Below are positions 53,212-62,861 of a stretch of DNA of 64,000 nucleotides, piece after piece. Under the pieces are notes generated by a model. The model did not search any database and had not been told where the DNA came from. It saw only the letters and a list, made by a program, of their open reading frames with translations. Both the position numbers and the translations under genes were made by a program. How positions within the stretch are numbered: the first letter of the stretch is position 1; the number at the start of each line of letters is the position of its first letter. Origin of the DNA: Actinomycetes bacterium (lineage in GTDB: Bacteria > Actinomycetota > Thermoleophilia > Gaiellales > Gaiellaceae); the NCBI GenBank assembly GCA_026708005.1, contig JAPOVR010000032.1, forward strand, positions 1-64,000, in the 5' to 3' direction.

Positions 53212-54699
53212 CTAGATGCCCCCGACACAGACGTACTTGATCTCGATCCAGTCGTCGATTCCGTACTTCGACCCCTCGCGGCCGATGCCGGACTCCTTGA
53301 CCCCACCGAACGGCGCAACCTCGGTCGAGATGATGCCGGTGTTCACACCGACGATCCCGCTCTCGAGCCCCTCGGACACACGCCACACGCGTCCGAGATC
53401 GCGCGCGTAGAAGTACGACGCGAGCCCGAACTCGGTGTTGTTGGCAAGCTCGATGGCCTCCTCCTCGCTCGAGAACCGGATCAGGCCGGCGACCGGGCCG
53501 AACGTCTCCTCGCGGGAGACGTTCATGTCAAGGCTCACCTCGGTCAGCACCGTTGGCTGGAAGAACGTGCCGCCGAGGTCGTGCGGCTCTCCGCCCACGA
53601 GCAGCTCGGCCCCGCTCTCCATCGCGTTCGCGACGTGGCTCTTGACCTTGTCGAAGGCGGGCTCGTCGATGAGCGGCCCGATCTGCGACCCATCCTCGAG
53701 ACCAGGAGCAACGCGCAGGTTCGACACCGCCTTGGCGAGCTTCTCGGCAAACTCGTCGTACACCGAGTCCTCCACGAGGAGACGGTTAGCGCAGACGCAG
53801 GTCTGGCCCGTGTTGCGGAACTTACAGATGATTGCCCCTTCGACTGCCGCGTCGATGTCGGCGTCGTCGAAGACCATGAACGGGGCGTTGCCGCCGAGCT
53901 CGAGCGAGATCTTCTTGACGGTGCCCGCGCACTGCGCCATCAGCAGCTTCCCGATCTCGGTGGAGCCCGTGAAGCCAAGCTTGCGGACGGTCGGGTTCGA
54001 CGTGAGCTCGCCGCCGATGACCGTCGAGCGGCCCGTCACGACAGACAGCACTCCAGGAGGCATGCCGGCTCGCTCGGCGAGCTCGCACAGGGCGAGCGCT
54101 GAGAGCGGTGTCTGGCTCGCCGGCTTGAGCACGAACGTACAGCCAGCTGCCAGGGCCGGCGCGGCCTTGCGTGTCAGCATGGCCGAGGGGAAGTTCCAGG
54201 GCGTGATGCCACCGCACACACCGATCGGCTGCTTCAACACGAGGATGCGCTTGTCGGGCTGGTGCTGCGGAATCGTGTCCCCGTAGACCCGCTTGGCCTC
54301 CTCGCCGAACCACTCGAGGAACGAGGCCGCGTAGGCGATCTCGCCTCGGGCCTCCGCCAGCGGCTTGCCCTGCTCGCTGGTGAGGATGATCGCCAGGTCG
54401 TCTTGGTGTTCCATCATCAGATCGTGGAACCGGCGGAGAACCCCAGCGCGCTCCTTCGCAACGAGCGAGCGCCAAGCCGGCAGCGCTGCGTCGGCAGCTT
54501 TGATCGCGCGCCGCGTCTCGGCCACGCCGAGCACCGGGACTTCGCCGACCCAGGCGCCCGTCGCGGGATTCGTGACGGCCATGGTCTCGCCCGAGTCGGC
54601 GTCGATCCACTCGCCGTTCACGTAGGCCTGGAAGCGGAGGAGATCCCCGTCGGCCAAGCCGAGCCCTTCAAACTCTATGGATGCTTCTGTAGTAGCCAT
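53212..54699 (-). CDS. gabD: NAD(P)-dependent succinate-semialdehyde dehydrogenase
   Basis: ALDH superfamily: GITPWNFPSAMLTRKAAPAL, catalytic Glu in SLELGGNAPFMVF, catalytic Cys in RNTGQTCVCANR, and GVKESGIGREGSKYGIDD near the end, typical of SSADH. 495 residues. ATG 54699 is six bases after TAGACT, so probably leaderless. Upstream of the ThDP enzyme in one transcription unit. Confidence 0.92.
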   Translation of the reverse strand: MATTEASIEFEGLGLADGDLLRFQAYVNGEWIDADSGETMAVTNPATGAWVGEVPVLGVAETRRAIKAADAALPAWRSLVAKERAGVLRRFHDLMMEHQDDLAIILTSEQGKPLAEARGEIAYAASFLEWFGEEAKRVYGDTIPQHQPDKRILVLKQPIGVCGGITPWNFPSAMLTRKAAPALAAGCTFVLKPASQTPLSALALCELAERAGMPPGVLSVVTGRSTVIGGELTSNPTVRKLGFTGSTEIGKLLMAQCAGTVKKISLELGGNAPFMVFDDADIDAAVEGAIICKFRNTGQTCVCANRLLVEDSVYDEFAEKLAKAVSNLRVAPGLEDGSQIGPLIDEPAFDKVKSHVANAMESGAELLVGGEPHDLGGTFFQPTVLTEVSLDMNVSREETFGPVAGLIRFSSEEEAIELANNTEFGLASYFYARDLGRVWRVSEGLESGIVGVNTGIISTEVAPFGGVKESGIGREGSKYGIDDWIEIKYVCVGGI

Positions 54700-54705
54700 G
54701 CCGAG

Positions 54706-54711
54706 AGTCTA
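54706..54711 (-). promoter_or_regulatory. Probable -10 of gabD, leaderless
   Basis: TAGACT on the minus strand, ending six bases before the ATG. It is divergent from an identical hexamer at 54931-54936. Confidence 0.5.
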
Positions 54712-54930
54712 CGACCTCCAGGCCCCGCTGGCTAGCTCCAAGGCGACGTCGGCCAAGACCGCGCACTGGCTCTGCGACGCTTGGGATAGCTGCGACCCGG
54801 TCTCGACGGCCGCTTCAGCCACCGTCTCGCCAGGGCGCACAGGCTCTGCAACGGTCGGGATCCCTGCGACGGCCTGCGCGTGGCCGCGCTGGGCTGGCAC
54901 GGGCTCTGTGAGCGATCGGCATCGATCATC

Positions 54931-54936
54931 TAGACT
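54931..54936 (+). promoter_or_regulatory. Probable -10 of the SDR gene
   Basis: TAGACT, 11 bases before the ATG at 54948, leaving a leader of about five bases. Confidence 0.45.
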
Positions 54937-54947
54937 CGCTGGCCGAC

Positions 54948-55706
54948 ATGGCAGCCACCGCTGGAGCACCCGACCTCACGGGCCGTGTCGCGATGGTCAC
55001 CGGCGCCGCCAACGGCATTGGCTTGGCCTGCGCGATCGCGCTTGCGAACGCCGGAGCACGCATTGCCGCCTTCGACCTCGATGCTGAGGCCACCGAAGCG
55101 GCAGCGAGGGCATGTGGCGAGGGATCGATCGCAGTGGCAGGCGACGTCACGCGCTCCGCCGAGGTCAACGCCGCCGTTGCGCGCATCGAGCAGGAACTTG
55201 GGAGCCTCGACATCCTCGTGTGCTGCGCAGGCATCGGCGGCAGCTCGCTGCGCACGGACGAGGTCACCGACGATGAGTGGCGCCGTGTGCTCGCCGTCAA
55301 CTGCGACGGCGTCTTCTACAGCAACCGCGCTGTCATCCCCGGCATGGTGCAGCGGGGCTACGGCCGCATCGTGAACATGGCCTCGATCGCTGGCAAGGAG
55401 GGTAACCCACAGATGGCGGCCTACTCCACGAGCAAGGCAGCGGTCATCGGCATGACGAAGTCGATCGGCAAGGACCTCGCCGAGACGGGAGTGCTCGTCA
55501 ACTCGGTTGCTCCCGCCGTCATCCACACGTCGCTCCTCGACCAGCTGACGCCTGAGAACGTCGACTACATGGTCCAGCGAATTCCGATGCGACGCGTGGG
55601 TCAGCCCGAGGAGGTCGCCACGCTCGTGCTCTACCTCGCGAGCGACCAGGTGTCGTTCGCCACCGGCGCGTGCTTCGACATCTCCGGCGGCCGCGCAACC
55701 TACTAG
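54948..55706 (+). CDS. Short-chain dehydrogenase/reductase
   Basis: Classical SDR: VTGAANGIG at 17-25, CCAGIGG (usual NAGI/NNAG with Cys substitution), Ser136, Tyr149 and Lys153 (YSTSK), then VNSVAPAVIHTSLLDQL and FATGACFDISGG. 252 residues. It is followed after 16 bases by an NAD-epimerase gene, probably co-transcribed. Confidence 0.9.
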   Translation: MAATAGAPDLTGRVAMVTGAANGIGLACAIALANAGARIAAFDLDAEATEAAARACGEGSIAVAGDVTRSAEVNAAVARIEQELGSLDILVCCAGIGGSSLRTDEVTDDEWRRVLAVNCDGVFYSNRAVIPGMVQRGYGRIVNMASIAGKEGNPQMAAYSTSKAAVIGMTKSIGKDLAETGVLVNSVAPAVIHTSLLDQLTPENVDYMVQRIPMRRVGQPEEVATLVLYLASDQVSFATGACFDISGGRATY

Positions 55707-55722
55707 CCGGCGTCCGCTGCTC

Positions 55723-56670
55723 GTGGGCGACGAGCGCTTTCTCGTTACCGGCTCGTCAGGGTGTATCGGGGCGTGGGTCATGCAGGATCTGCTCGCCGAG
55801 GGGACGCCGGCAGTCGGTTTCGACCTCGACACAGAGCCACGCCGCTTCCGCGAGATCGCCGGCAAGGAGGCAGCAGCGGCGTTCACGGTCGTCCGCGGCG
55901 ACATCACCAACAAGGATGAGCTCTCCCGCGCGCTCGAGGAGCACGGGATCACGCACGTCGTGCACCTCGCGGCCCTCCAGATCCCGTTCTGTCGCGACGA
56001 CCCGATCCGTGGAGCACAGGTGAACGTTGTCGGAACAGTCAACGTCTTCGAGAGCGTCCGCGAGTGCAGCAACCAGGTGCGCGGCGTCGTCTACGCGAGC
56101 TCGGCTGGGAAGTACGGCTCGGATGATGTCGAGGTTGCCGCAGCCGATGAGGAGCATATGCCCCACCCGAGCACCCTGTACGGGGTCTACAAACAGGCCA
56201 ACGAGAGCACCGCACGCATCTACTGGCAGGACTACGGAGTCGCGAGCATCGGGCTGCGTCCATACAACGTCTACGGCCCTGGCCGCGATCAGGGCGTGAC
56301 CTCGGCCCCGACGCTGGCGATGGCGGCTGCGGTGCGCGGGGAGGCGTTCCACATTCCCTACGGGGGCAAACTCGTGTTCAACTACACGGCTGACGTGGCG
56401 CGGGCCTTTATCGCTGCGTGCCGCGCCGCCGGCACCGGTGCAGGCGCCTACAACGTCCCCGGCACGCTGGCCGACATGCGGCACGTGATCGCCGTTCTCA
56501 TCGAGCTGGAGCCAGAGGCTGAGCAGCTCATCACGATCGACGACACCCCACTGCCCCTCCCCGGCGACCTCGCCATGGGTGGCTTCGAGCGCGCGGTCGG
56601 TCCCCTCGAGATCACGCCGCTCGCGGCCGCTGTGCGCGCGACCGTCGAGCACTTTCGCGCTCGCCGCTAG
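55723..56670 (+). CDS. NAD-dependent epimerase/dehydratase
   Basis: Extended SDR: FLVTGSSGCIGAWVMQDLL, HLAALQIPFCRDDPI, YASSAGKYG, LYGVYKQANE (YxxxK), LRPYNVYGPGRDQGVT and FNYTADVARAF. 315 residues, GTG start. It lacks a strong sugar-nucleotide signature and may act on a different polyol or acid. Confidence 0.88.
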   Translation: MGDERFLVTGSSGCIGAWVMQDLLAEGTPAVGFDLDTEPRRFREIAGKEAAAAFTVVRGDITNKDELSRALEEHGITHVVHLAALQIPFCRDDPIRGAQVNVVGTVNVFESVRECSNQVRGVVYASSAGKYGSDDVEVAAADEEHMPHPSTLYGVYKQANESTARIYWQDYGVASIGLRPYNVYGPGRDQGVTSAPTLAMAAAVRGEAFHIPYGGKLVFNYTADVARAFIAACRAAGTGAGAYNVPGTLADMRHVIAVLIELEPEAEQLITIDDTPLPLPGDLAMGGFERAVGPLEITPLAAAVRATVEHFRARR

Positions 56671-56683
56671 CTTGGAACCCAAC

Positions 56684-56774
56684 GGGGATGCTCGGTCTGG
56701 GCACTCCACCAAGACGGAGGTCATCGCCGTCTACCTGGCCGAGAACCAGTGGGGATGCTCGATCCGGGCACTCC
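56684..56774. repeat. 24-base direct repeat, 67-base period
   Basis: Copies at 56684-56707 and 56751-56774, two mismatches, immediately downstream of the epimerase stop. Confidence 0.8.
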
Positions 56775-57230
56775 GCAAGGGTTTGAGCACTTCCGCGACG
56801 GCGGCGGCCAGCGAAGGTGGGCGTGGCTGTCGTGGGCTGCGCGAGCCGAGCCCGCCAGCGAGCGTGAGGCGGCGCCCCCTCAGGGGAATTGGCGGCGCCG
56901 GAGACAGCATGGGGCAAGAGAGTTGCGCCAAACGAGCTCCCGCGGGCGCTCGGAGGTGCCGATCTTGGCTACCAGGATGCGGAGAGGTATGCGCGAGCGC
57001 TCGTGGCGCTCGGAGGTGCCCCTCAGGGGACGCCCCTAAGGCGTGCTTGGCGTGGCCGGCCCGTTGGCAGCCTGTTCCGTGGTGAGAAGGTGCCGCGCAG
57101 CGCTCGACGGCGCGCCATGGTGTGTCCGCGCCGCGCAAGGCCCCCCCGCGGCGCTGCGCAGCACGATCCCGCCCAGGTGCCGCGCAGCACGATCCCGCCC
57201 AGGCACCGCGTCGTGCGACGCCGTCCAGAC

Positions 57231-57342
57231 CGCCGCAAAGGGCAGCCCGCCCCCCCACCACCCGTGGGAGGGTAGCCGAGAAAAGCGCACGGCTTTCGTG
57301 CGACCTGTCACAAGAGTGTCACGAAACTGGGTCAACTCTGTG
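57231..57342 (+). repeat. Interspersed repeat, copy G
   Basis: CCGCAAAGGGCAGCCCGCC, CCCCACCACCCGTGGGAGGG, TAGCCGAGAAAAGCGCACGG, CTTTCGTGCGACC, GTCACAAGAGTGTCACGAA, ACTGGGTCAACTCTG. GTCAC words 11 bases apart. Confidence 0.82.
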
Positions 57343-57728
57343 CCGGACGTGGGCCCAGCCGCGCCGCATTGCTGGGCTGTCGGCCGGGTGGATGGAACTC
57401 TTGGGGTGACCTGCCCTTGTGGTGACTCTGGTGAGCGCTACCCCGTGTTGATGGCATCCGGCATCACCCCGAAGGAACCCCAGTTCCTCTCGTGGCGATC
57501 CAGGCGAGCGCCGCCCTTGCGCAGGGCTCGACAGGTCGACCGCCCATCGGCACATTTCCGGCTCCCGGCGCGCGGTGCCCCTGCCGCGGCGCAGCCCTCG
57601 GTATCGGTGTGGTCCACACGGTTCCCGGCGTGCGGGGGCCCTGTGCCATCGCGCAGCCATAAACTGGTCCTCCCCGACCCGCTCGACGCAACACCCCGGC
57701 CACAGGGCGACCTACTCGCAAGACGTGC

Positions 57729-58925
57729 TTAGATCTCAGAGCGGGAGGCCTCAGTGCGCACGCCGCGGCGCAGTCGCTCAGGCGAGAACGCGATGCACAT
57801 CACCCTGACGAGAGCAATGAGACCAGCCAGCAGCCGAAGCGAACCGGTGAAGTCTCCAGAGAGGTCGCGCACAGCGCCCAGGATGAGCGGACCCAAGGCG
57901 CCGAGCGTGAAGCCCGCCCCGAGCATCATCGCCGCGACAGCACCGATGCTGGCCGGGTTGTCGGCCACGTCAGCGGCAGGATCATGAGCGCAGGGAACAT
58001 CACGCCTGCCGAGATGCCGAAGTCGACCGCCCAACCGAACCCTGCGCCGGGCAGCACGAGCACCCCGACGACCGCGACGAAGGCGAGCGCGCTGCCGACA
58101 ACGAGGTAGAGACGCCGTGACCCAAGGCTGTCGCCGAGCCACGCGGAGAACCCGGTGGCCGGCACCGCCGTCAAGGTCGTGACCGCGACCAGCCAGCCGG
58201 CGCGCCCCTCGCTCCAGCCGCTCTCGACGTAGGCGTCGGCGATCCATGAGGTGAAGCCGTAGGAGAGCACCGCCATGAGGAAGAGGATCCCGAGGAGGAG
58301 CCAGGCCAGGCCGCTGCGCCAGGGTAGGCGTGGCGGCCGCACTAGCACGGGTTCACGGTCGCTCTCCTGCCCGCCGAGCGTCACCCAGACGACGGTGAGG
58401 ACGACCGTTGAGACAGAGAACGTCACGAGCGCGCCGCGCCACCCCCAGGCAACTGCCGCAACCGGAACGGCGAGACTTGCCGCGAGAGCAGCGCCGAGCT
58501 GGATCCCCAAAGAGTAGATCCCGGTTCCGAAGGCCGGCCTGTGGGCGAGCTGCCTCCTTGGTCGCGATCGGCATGAGCGCCCCAGCCAAGCCCATGCCGA
58601 CCCCGACCCCAACCGTGAGGGCAATCACCGCTGCCGGAGCCGGCACGAGCACCCGCGCGAGGCCGAACACCGCGATCAGGCCAAGACACAAGGTGATCGC
58701 CCACCGCGTCCCGAGCCGCCCGAGCAGGTAGGGGGCAGGCGGTGCAAACAGGCCCATGCACAGCACTGGGAGCGTGCCCAGGAGTCCGGCCTCCGTGTGG
58801 GAGATGTCGAGGTCTACCTGGATCTCGGGAATGAGCGGACCGACGCCGATCACCTGCGGGCGCAGGGCAAGCGCGCTCGCAAGGAGCGCGATCGGCAGCG
58901 TGATCGCAGAGCGCTTCACGTCCAC
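57729..58925 (-). pseudogene. MFS transporter (CynX/NimT-like), two frameshifts
   Basis: The reading frame starts at 58925 with ITLPIALLASALALRPQVIG and runs through GALMPIATKEAARP. The product then shifts frame near 58560 to AHRPAFGTGIYSLGIQLG and continues to AGVMFPALMILPL, then shifts again near 57970 to AADVADNPASIGAVAAMMLG and the C-terminus at 57729. Joined, these give a normal 12-helix transporter of about 395 residues. Two single-base indels mean a recent pseudogene or sequence errors. Cyanate, nitroimidazole and similar transporters share the family; substrate unknown. Confidence 0.8.
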
Positions 58926-59100
58926 GCGGCCCTAGGCGGCTGGCCGAGGGCTGGCGTGAACATAGGAGCCTATGGGGTCAAGCCACTGAGCTAAGCCGCG
59001 CACGCGCCTGCCGCCCAACCCCTTCGATCGACGGCAAAGCAGGGCAAACGCCATGCGGGAGGAGCCTCATCCGGAGCGCCGCGAGCGAGCCTTCAGCCCG

Positions 59101-59403
59101 CTAGCTGTCGGAGGGTTCCCACGTCTCGAAGAACGCGCGCTCGCGACTCTCGAGCCTCGGAATCGCCTCACCGAAGCCGTACTCCTGCATGTGAGCAGAG
59201 TCAAGATGGGCCTGATAGGCATCGGCGCCAGCGAATTCTTCGTAGAAGAAGAAGACCCGCGGATCCTCCGGATCCCGGTGAGGCTGGTAGACGACGTTCC
59301 CCGGCTCCTTGCGCGCGGGGCCCACGAGCTTCGCGATCGCCGCAGCGACCGCCTCCTCCTCACCCGGCCGTGCTGTCCACTTCGCGGTGACGACGTATCC
59401 CAT
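59101..59403 (-). CDS. Antibiotic-biosynthesis-monooxygenase (YgiN-like) domain protein
   Basis: 100-residue dimeric ferredoxin-like fold: YVVTAKWTARPGEEEAVAAA, EPGNVVYQPHRDPEDPRVFF, FFYEEFAGADAYQAHLDSAH. Related proteins are cofactor-free quinol monooxygenases or degrade ring compounds. Just downstream of the MBL hydrolase on the same strand. Confidence 0.85.
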   Translation of the reverse strand: MGYVVTAKWTARPGEEEAVAAAIAKLVGPARKEPGNVVYQPHRDPEDPRVFFFYEEFAGADAYQAHLDSAHMQEYGFGEAIPRLESRERAFFETWEPSDS

Positions 59404-59430
59404 CCAGACCTCCTTCGTGGCCGCTCGATC

Positions 59431-60336
59431 CTATGCGCTCGAGCGAGCCCCGCGGCGCTGATCGCGCGTCGCACCCTCTCGCTGCTTGTCGAAGTACCGC
59501 CGGATCCCCGCGTAGGAGTGCGCGAACGTCGGGAAAGGCACCACTGTGAAGAGCGCCGTAACCGCGGGAGATGCCTCCCGCTCGAGCTCTGCCTGCGCCG
59601 CCGCGACGAACGCTCCCTCCGACATGCCCTGCTCGACCCGAGCCGCCCAGATCTCAAGCCGCTCACGGACACGCTCGAGGTGTGGTGCAACGGCGGTCAC
59701 CTCAGCGAAGTGGGTGAGCCTGAGGCTGCTGGGAGCCAGACGCTGGAGTCTGTCCACGGTGTCAAGCCACTCGGGCATCGAAATCTCGGGCGGAGCCGCC
59801 GCCGGATAGACGAAGCAATCGCGCCTCAACATCACACCGGCAGCGTCACCCGGATAGCAGACGCCATCGTCGTCGAGAAACGCGACCTGATGCCGGGCGT
59901 GGCCGGGCGCAGCCACGACAGCGAGATCAAGCACACGCTCACCGAGCAGGCGGACGTTCTCCTCAGGCACGGGATCGATGTCGCCGAAGAGTGCCGTCAG
60001 CCACTCGCCGTACAGGCGCCGGGCGCTCTGCGTCAGCCGGGAAGGCTCGACGAGGTGGGGAGCCCCGACCTCATGGACGTGCACCGTCAGTGCCGGCTGC
60101 CGACGTACCAGTTCGCCGGCTCCGCCGGCGTGGTCGGGGTGGATATGGGTGAGGAGGATGTGCGCGACCCCTGCGAGCGTGAGGCCAAGCTGCTCAAGAC
60201 CCGACTCGAGCGCATCGGCGCAGCTCGCCGGGCCGCAGTCCACAATCGCAGGCTCCGGACCGTCCAGCACGTACGCTCCGATCACCCCGGGGACGCCGTT
60301 GTGCTTGAGGTCAATCAGTGTTCCCACTGAGGGCAA
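59431..60336 (-). CDS. Metallo-beta-lactamase-fold hydrolase
   Basis: HxHxDH motif in LLTHIHPDHAGGAGEL, AAPGHARHQVAF (third metal His), VCYPGDAAG (bridging Asp), THFAEV near the C-terminus. 301 residues; the C-terminal half is helical. Glyoxalase-II-like thioesterase/lactonase group; substrate unknown. It shares a strand with the ABM protein. Confidence 0.88.
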   Translation of the reverse strand: MPSVGTLIDLKHNGVPGVIGAYVLDGPEPAIVDCGPASCADALESGLEQLGLTLAGVAHILLTHIHPDHAGGAGELVRRQPALTVHVHEVGAPHLVEPSRLTQSARRLYGEWLTALFGDIDPVPEENVRLLGERVLDLAVVAAPGHARHQVAFLDDDGVCYPGDAAGVMLRRDCFVYPAAAPPEISMPEWLDTVDRLQRLAPSSLRLTHFAEVTAVAPHLERVRERLEIWAARVEQGMSEGAFVAAAQAELEREASPAVTALFTVVPFPTFAHSYAGIRRYFDKQREGATRDQRRGARSSA

Positions 60337-61553
60337 TCTTCCCGTATCCTCGCCGCCCGCGCCGGTGCACCCGACGTTTGGTCCCGAGCTGTCAGCTAAG
60401 GCCCACCTCGCTCCTCGCGGGCGGAGGCGCGGGAAGCGTCAGCAGCCCCGTGCGCCGACGGCTCTCGAGGCGGTGCGCTGAGGTCTCGAAGTACGCGAGG
60501 GAGCCGGCTCCACCATGCCCCCCTGTCTCCGTCCGAGTGATGAGTACTCAGCATGCTGCTCGCTTGCGAAGGCTCGGATGTTTGGATGCTCAGTCTTGCG
60601 GTAGGATTCGGTGAGTCTGGGCGGACCAATCGGCGTGGTTCTAGCAGTTTCGCGGTGCGCGGGCAGCTGCGACAGGCGCCGTGCAGTGGCGCGGGTGGCT
60701 GCACTGGATGTCGCGGCGCAGGTAGCCGCGACGAGGTGTGAGCTCGGGGCGACCCTCTGCGACAGAACCCCATGGCGCGGGGGCGCGGGCGGCTGAGGCG
60801 CGTGCCATGCGGTCGTGCGGGAGGTTCAGCCGAGCTAGCCTCTGCCTTGTCGTGGCGGGGGCCGGGCCGATCCTGGGGCTGCCGGCGTATGGGTCAGCGG
60901 TTCCTGGCAGCGCGGCTTGGGCATGACAAAGGAGCTAGGCAAACGGACAGGTCGGACAGCGTGGCTTGGGCAGGCGGCATGGCTGGGCAGCGCGACGAGC
61001 AGGCACGCGGCACGGCCTTGGCGGATGGCGTAACTGGCAGGCATCTCGGGCCTGACGGCGCGGCCTAAGCAGATGGCACAACCGGCGAGCTTCCGGCTGC
61101 TCTGCGTTGGCCGGGAGAGTCGACACTGTCTCGTGACTCTCTTGTAACCAGTTGCGCGAAAGTTAGTTGCGCGAAAGTTGTGCGACCTGCCCCGCTACCT
61201 CCCCCCGGGTGGGGGGTGGGCTGTTCTCTCTTGCGGCTCGGCGTGCACGGCGCCCTGGCGTGCGTGGCGGCCTGGCGCCACTGTGACGTGTCGCCGTGGC
61301 GGCCTGCCCTTTGCGGCGGCGTGGTCTGCGCGCAGGCCGTCGGCCCTGCGGCGGCTGCAGAAACCCAGGCTGCAGGAACTCAGGCAGAGAGATGCCGCTC
61401 GACGCCGCCCGATTCGACACCAGAGGATGGCGTCCGCTCTCAAAGACGGCTCTCTGCTCCCCCACGTCTCGGTAGAGTCTGCGCGGAGATTGATCCCACC
61501 AGGTGAGGCGCCCTGCTCCCCACGTCTCGGGAGAACTCGGAGTCAGTTCACGC
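60337..61553. other. 1.2-kb gene-free gap with repeat copy H
   Basis: The largest non-coding stretch. Contains repeat copy H (61105-61237) and imperfect 46-base-spaced repetitions around 61010-61090 (GCACGGCCTTGGCGGATGGC and GCGCGGCCTAAGCAGATGGC). No supportable gene on either strand. Confidence 0.6.
61105..61237 (-). repeat. Interspersed repeat, copy H with internal duplication
   Basis: Minus-strand reading: CACCCCCCACCCGGGGGGAG, GTAGCGGGGCAGGTCGCAC, then AACTTTCGCGCAACT twice in tandem, then GGTTACAAGAGAGTCACGAG. The tandem duplication of the CTTTCGC segment is unique to this copy. Confidence 0.75.
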
Positions 61554-62861
61554 CTAGGCTGGGCGCAGATCCACGAAGCGCTGCGCCGGACGCGAGCGCC
61601 CCAGCGCCACCTCGGGCTCGTTCGCGAGGCGGTAGGTCAGGTAGGCGGAAGCGGTCGCAACGTCGAGCATGCGAGCGGCGTCGACGTAGCGCAGCACGTC
61701 GCCGGCGGTGTGGTAGTACGGGTGCTGCGGCGGGTACCGCCAGATCCAGGCGGCCGGCACACCGGCATCGATGAACGGGTTGTGATCGCCCCACGCGTAG
61801 AGGCTCGCGTCGATGGTTCCCTCAGGCTCGTACCCGGTGAGCGCCGCGCTCTCCGCTGCGTAGGGCGTCATCTCATTATCCGCGACGATGACCCGCGTGC
61901 CCGGAGCCGGCAGCCCGAGCGCGTCGAGGTTCACCATGCCCCGGGTCAGCGTGAGCTCGTCCTCGTGAGCCCGGCAGTAGTGGTAGGAGCCCCAGGCCGC
62001 AAGTTCCTCGATGCCGAACGCGCAGAGCACGATCGTGCGGCGAGGCTCCAGCGCGCGCCAGCGCTCCGCCAGCTCCAGCAGGGTGGCGACGCCGGTGGCG
62101 TTGTCGGCCGCGCCGGGCCCCTCAGCCTGCGTGTCGTAGTGCGCGCCGATCACAACCCGCTCGCGGGCAAGCTCGGTGCTGGGGATCTCCCCGATCACGT
62201 TCGCCGAGCTCTGCTCGGCATAACGACCCCGATGCTCCACGCGCAGCCTCACCGGGCCGAGGCTGAGCAGGCTCAGGAGTCGTCGTGCAGCCTCTCGCTC
62301 GATCGTCACGCCCGGCAGCGGTTGCACGCGCCCCTCCCATGGCGGCTCAAGGCCGCGCGGGTAGAACGCTGCCGGGAAGTGGCCGAGCAGGCCGTCGGCT
62401 GCCTCGCTGATGTTGACGAGAGCTGCAATGCCTTTCTCGGCAAGCGCCGGCGCGACGAGCCAGGCAAACGACGCGTGTCCAACCACCACCTTGCCGCGCA
62501 GGCTGACTCCGCGTCCCTCTGCCGCTGCCATCTCAGCGGGCCCGCAGGATCCGAGGTACACGGCCTCGCCCTCCGCAACCCCCTCCGCGCTGTATTGAAG
62601 CGGGGCGGACGGGAGCACCATCTCCTCCCCGAGCACCGCGCAGGTTGTGCTCTCGGGCGCGTACCCGAGGAACGGAAACGCCTCCGCCCGAACGTTCGCA
62701 AGCCCGGCGGCATCGAACTCCGCCTGCACGAGATCGCGACAACGCTGCTCGCCGGGGGTGCCGCCAAACCGATTGCCAAGGTCGGCCACTCGCTCGAGCC
62801 GCTGCCAGAGCGAGGAACCGTCGAGACCGGGCATGTCGCGCAACGGAACGTCAGCGCCCAC
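61554..62861 (-). CDS. M28-family metallopeptidase with PA-type insert
   Basis: Zinc aminopeptidase: GAHYDTQAEGPGAADNATGV (His/Asp ligands), CAFGIEELAAWGS (catalytic Glu-Glu), MVNLDALGL, and YYHTAGDVLRYV (last His). Residues 100-210 form a protease-associated-like insert. No signal peptide is visible, so a cytosolic peptidase is likely. 435 residues. Specificity unknown. Confidence 0.88.
   Translation of the reverse strand: MGADVPLRDMPGLDGSSLWQRLERVADLGNRFGGTPGEQRCRDLVQAEFDAAGLANVRAEAFPFLGYAPESTTCAVLGEEMVLPSAPLQYSAEGVAEGEAVYLGSCGPAEMAAAEGRGVSLRGKVVVGHASFAWLVAPALAEKGIAALVNISEAADGLLGHFPAAFYPRGLEPPWEGRVQPLPGVTIEREAARRLLSLLSLGPVRLRVEHRGRYAEQSSANVIGEIPSTELARERVVIGAHYDTQAEGPGAADNATGVATLLELAERWRALEPRRTIVLCAFGIEELAAWGSYHYCRAHEDELTLTRGMVNLDALGLPAPGTRVIVADNEMTPYAAESAALTGYEPEGTIDASLYAWGDHNPFIDAGVPAAWIWRYPPQHPYYHTAGDVLRYVDAARMLDVATASAYLTYRLANEPEVALGRSRPAQRFVDLRPA

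Larger units (their letters stand above)
56671..57728. other. 1.06-kb gene-free gap with repeat copy G
   Basis: Lies between convergent genes. A 24-base direct repeat, starting GGGGATGCTCGG at 56684 and 56751, differs at two bases. GCGCTCGGAGGTGCC occurs near 56947 and 57008. Repeat copy G is at 57231-57342. A frame encoding LGYQDAERYARALVALGGAP at about 56960-57030 looks protein-like but is short and unsupported. Confidence 0.6.

Noticed and set aside
60553-60741. Open frames in the 60.3-61.5 kb gap
   Set aside because: Cys/Ser/Gly-rich compositional artefacts without ribosome-binding sites or recognisable domains.
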